A DNA stretch of 46,208 bases from CAZHRC01 sp964533865 (GTDB taxonomy: Bacteria > Bacillota > Clostridia > Tissierellales > Peptoniphilaceae), in NCBI GenBank assembly GCA_964533865.1, contig CAZHRC010000017.1:1-46208 (forward strand), read 5' to 3'. Positions within the stretch are counted from its first letter, which is position 1. The number at the start of each line of letters is the position of its first letter. The translations under genes were made by a program, and so were the position numbers. This document shows, one piece after another, positions 44,501 through 46,208 of this stretch. The notes below the pieces were generated by a model, which was not told the origin of the DNA, did not search any database, and worked only from the letters and a program-made list of their open reading frames with translations.

Positions 44501-45040
44501 CACGGCCACATTGACGCCGTGGGCTACGACATGTATGTCAAACTGTTGGAAGAAGCCATCGCCGAAGCAAAAGGCGAAGTGCGCACCGTCGAAGCGGAAA
44601 TCGCCATCGACATTAAAGTGGATGGTTATATTCCAAATGACTACATCTCCGATCCGTCACAAAAAATCGAGATGTACAAACGCATCGCTGCGATGTCGGG
44701 GGTAGACGACTACGATCAAGTGATTGAAGAGCTGATCGACCGTTATGGTGACATTCCAAAGCCGGTACTCAACATCTGCGACATATCCATTATTAAGTAC
44801 ATGGCTCAAAAATCCGGTTTTTCGGGCATTCGCGAAAAGAATGGCGCCATCGTTTTCGATTACGAAACAGCGGGCATGTTTTCCATGAAGGAGATTCAGC
44901 AAATCTCAGAGGACTTTGACGGTGATTTTGCCGTAGACCTTTCGTCCCAACCGAATTTTACCCTGCGCATCGGGGATGACAAAATCAGAGAGGCTCGAAA
45001 ATTGATTTACATTATTTATACTATTGTATATAATAGGTAA
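41531..45040 (+). CDS. mfd: Transcription-repair coupling factor Mfd
   Basis: The product is 1169 residues, the usual Mfd length. The N-terminal UvrB-like region includes QFAVRGGIVDIFP. The RNA-polymerase-interacting domain is around residue 500-560 (GDFVVHDNHGVGQYKGI). The translocase has Walker A GDVGYGKTEVA, DEEQRFGV, LSATPIPRTLQ and GRIGRS. The C-terminal domain that masks the UvrA-binding surface follows. Mfd pushes RNA polymerase off damaged DNA and recruits UvrA. GAAAGGAGG precedes the ATG. Confidence 0.96.
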   Translation: MNFLVDGLLKDPVYDELIEGLKRKDSPIYLHGLIRESAPLFAYGLGEQLKKTVLILSDNELRAKAIADGIRGVAPDIVEFFPAAEVTFHNISAIEDNRALDRLRVMMRLIKGERLIISTTAQALQKRLTTPKTFQSRQIDITLEDDIDMDKLSEGLVALSYEKVSMVENRGQFAVRGGIVDIFPSTEEHPYRMELFDTEVDSIRRFDIQTQRSIETVDGFSVYPAVEMTLSHKERMEVVHRMRGELERLDDRRPYGVDVDRALEKFGDLIGYLESGLAVSNRDLVSPYLTKRGYASLLDYLPGDVVLYLEDLTRVYDAQSLYATSFEEDVALQIERGEALRTHEEILLPFVELLNRLKAFNLVNVTQLMKRTRLLNPAKILQIKSVEALNFNRNMPNFFAYMKDAVYEGSKVVLMLDSREKAEHMVESLKEMGVGASYSEDLNREVLSGQVVVTGHTLPKGFVYPKIKYILFTHHELYGEERKTTVTKRKRKRSARDIINYSDLVEGDFVVHDNHGVGQYKGIDQIEVSGIKKDYLVIAYRGNDKLYIPTDQMNMIQKFVGGEARAPKISKLGGTDWIKAKSKAKKAVEEIAEDLVLLYAKRAKEKGYAFSADTMWQREFEDAFIYEETYAQLRSIAEIKEDMESEKPMDRLLCGDVGYGKTEVAIRAAFKAVMDGKQVAFLVPTTILAQQHYNTIKDRLGNFPVKVEMISRFRTAAQQRHILKDVHKGFVDVLVGTHRLLSKDLKFKDLGLLIVDEEQRFGVRHKERLKELRENLDVLTLSATPIPRTLQMGLVGIRDMSVLDEPPEERSPISTFVMEFDATILREAIIRELSRGGQVYFVYNRVQDMERMAERLSQLVPEARIITGHGQMPETQLEDVMIAFNAGEYDLLLCTTIIETGMDIQNVNTMIVYDADKMGLSQLYQLKGRIGRSDRSSFAYFTYQKDKVLQEVAEKRLMAIRDFTEFGSGFKIAMRDLELRGAGNLLGESQHGHIDAVGYDMYVKLLEEAIAEAKGEVRTVEAEIAIDIKVDGYIPNDYISDPSQKIEMYKRIAAMSGVDDYDQVIEELIDRYGDIPKPVLNICDISIIKYMAQKSGFSGIREKNGAIVFDYETAGMFSMKEIQQISEDFDGDFAVDLSSQPNFTLRIGDDKIREARKLIYIIYTIVYNR

Positions 45041-45079
45041 GTATTTTTTAAAAAAATTGAGAACAGAAGAGGGGAAGAA

Positions 45080-46018
45080 ATGATGAAGAAAAAATGGTTA
45101 GCAATAGCAGTGACAGCGGGTGTCCTACTGACAGCTTGTGGACAAACAAAAGGTACCGTGTCGGAAAAAGACGCTTTAGGAAAAGTAAATGGCGAGTACA
45201 TTGCAAAAGCGGATTTTGAAGAGGAATATAATTTATACAAAGAAGCCTATGCGAAGCAAATGGGCCTTGATCAACAGATTCGAAATATGTTAGTTCAAGA
45301 AAAAGTCGTAGCGGCTGATCTGACCAAGAACAACGTCACCATCACAGATGAAGAAGTAAAAAAGAAACTTGACGAAATGAAACTTCAACTTGGCGGCGAA
45401 GAAGGCTACAACAAAATGCTTGAAGCTAACGGCATGAAGGCGGATCAATACGAAAAGTTGATCAAAAACAGCTACCTTCTAGAAAAACATCAATCTTGGT
45501 ACATCGAAAACAATCCACCGACAGATGAAGAGATCAAGACCTACTTTGATGAAAACAAGGATACGTTAATTTCTGTCGTCACCAGCCACATTTTAGTGGG
45601 CAGCGAAGACGAAGCAAAGGCTGCCCTTGAGCGCGTCAAAGGCGGAGAAGATTTTGCGACGGTAGCAAAAGAACTCTCCACAGATCCAGGTTCTGCAGCA
45701 AATGGCGGCGACCTAGGAGCGGTGACCAAAGGAAAAATGGTTCCAGAATTTGAAAAGGCAGCTTTTGACCTTGGCGTGAACGAAATCAGCGAGCCGGTAC
45801 AATCTGAATTTGGATGGCACATCATTAAGGTCACCGAAAAGAAAGATACGCCAGAAGCGTTGAAGGAAGACATCGTCACCGCACTAGGCAAAACTAAATA
45901 CCAAACCTACTTCCAAAACTTGATCGAAACAGCCGAAGTGGAATGGTTAGATCAACCAAAAGCTGAAACGCCAGCAGAAGCCACCTCATCGGAAGGCGCA
46001 GCAACATCCGGTCAATAA
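45080..46018 (+). CDS. prsA: PrsA-like peptidyl-prolyl isomerase lipoprotein
   Basis: The product is 312 residues. A lipoprotein signal peptide ends in LTAC at residue 21. A SurA-like N-terminal helical domain follows, then a parvulin domain at about residue 165-255 (SHILVGSEDEA, FATVAKELSTDPGSAANGGDLG, EFGWHIIKV), and an Ala/Thr/Ser-rich tail. It sits on the outer face of the membrane and helps secreted proteins, such as the pilins and CWB2 protein here, to fold. GAGGGG precedes tandem ATGs at 45080 and 45083. It follows mfd, as in many Firmicutes. Confidence 0.9.
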   Translation: MMKKKWLAIAVTAGVLLTACGQTKGTVSEKDALGKVNGEYIAKADFEEEYNLYKEAYAKQMGLDQQIRNMLVQEKVVAADLTKNNVTITDEEVKKKLDEMKLQLGGEEGYNKMLEANGMKADQYEKLIKNSYLLEKHQSWYIENNPPTDEEIKTYFDENKDTLISVVTSHILVGSEDEAKAALERVKGGEDFATVAKELSTDPGSAANGGDLGAVTKGKMVPEFEKAAFDLGVNEISEPVQSEFGWHIIKVTEKKDTPEALKEDIVTALGKTKYQTYFQNLIETAEVEWLDQPKAETPAEATSSEGAATSGQ

Positions 46019-46036
46019 ACCGTTCAAAAAGACATC

Positions 46037-46064
46037 GGTTCTGGGGAGACATCACCCTAGAACC
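46037..46064 (+). terminator. Terminator after the foldase gene
   Basis: GGTTCTGGGG pairs with CCCTAGAACC (one G-T pair) around an eight-base loop. A short T-run (TTTT at 46071-46074) lies slightly downstream. Confidence 0.6.
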
Positions 46065-46084
46065 CCTTGCTTTTAGGTAAAAGC

Positions 46085-46113
46085 TTTATTTTTCTGTAGA
46101 ACTGGGTTATAAT
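46085..46113 (+). promoter_or_regulatory. Promoter candidate for tuf
   Basis: TATAAT at 46108-46113 with a weak TTTATT 17 bases upstream, about 35 bases before the tuf start. Confidence 0.5.
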
Positions 46114-46147
46114 ACAATTAATAGATCAAAAATATTGGAGGAGCCTA

Positions 46148-46208
46148 ATGGGAAAAGCAAAATTTGAAAGAAATAAGCCGCACGTTAACATTGGAACCAT
46201 CGGTCACG
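46148..46208 (+). CDS. tuf: Elongation factor Tu, 5' end only
   Basis: Only the first 20 residues are in the window; the gene runs off the edge. GKAKFERNKPHVNIGTIGH is the well-known start of EF-Tu, leading into the GHVDHGK GTP-binding loop. GGAGGAG precedes the ATG. EF-Tu brings aminoacyl-tRNA to the ribosome. Confidence 0.92.
   Translation, partial: MGKAKFERNKPHVNIGTIGH

Overview
The window looks like the chromosome of an anaerobic, low-to-mid GC Gram-positive bacterium of the Bacillota, most likely a Clostridia/Tissierellia-type fermenter. Reasons: strong AGGAGG-type ribosome sites, a T-box leader, lipobox lipoproteins, CWB2 cell-wall repeats, sortase-type pilins, two different [FeFe] hydrogenases, and a glmU-prs-pth-mfd-prsA housekeeping block. 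No tRNA, rRNA or CRISPR array was found.

Layout: (1) 1-3.4 kb: a small zinc-ribbon membrane protein, a decayed ISL3-type insertion sequence and a secreted CWB2 protein. (2) 3.4-11.05 kb: an AT-rich island coding for a ribosomally made, modified peptide (RiPP). It holds a VanRS-like two-component system, a radical SAM/SPASM maturase, a six-Cys precursor peptide, an ABC-2 ATPase/permease pair and a TMD-NBD exporter split by a one-base frameshift. A second piece of the same ISL3 end lies at its right edge. (3) 11.4-13.2 kb: an SDR oxidoreductase, a bacterial PH-domain protein and an orphan HutP-like protein. (4) 13.27-17.6 kb: a T-box leader (candidate Trp specifier) ahead of a TrpXYZ-type ABC importer with two substrate-binding lipoproteins. 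(5) 17.7-22.4 kb: an M20 amidohydrolase and two tandem CstA transporters; the first copy carries an amber stop at codon 11. (6) 22.8-28.9 kb: a trimeric NAD(P)-linked [FeFe] hydrogenase (NuoE-like, NuoF-like, HydA), then a small [2Fe-2S] thioredoxin-like protein and a group B-like monomeric [FeFe] hydrogenase. (7) 29.1-30.6 kb: a frameshifted HTH regulator. (8) 30.9-36.8 kb: a three-gene pilus operon (VWA tip adhesin, major pilin, minor pilin) with no sortase nearby. (9) 36.9-46.2 kb: murC (minus), then glmU, prs, pth (frameshifted), mfd, a PrsA-like foldase and the first codons of tuf.

The genes fit a fermentative anaerobe that disposes of reductant as H2, takes up pyruvate/peptide-like and aromatic amino acid substrates, displays pili, and can make a Cys-rich peptide natural product under two-component control. 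The peptide cluster is the best candidate for an undescribed system. A cross-cutting observation is that three genes (peptide exporter, HTH regulator, pth) are each broken by what equals one missing A in a short A-tract. This could be sequencing error or -1 slippage, and it matters for how these genes are annotated.
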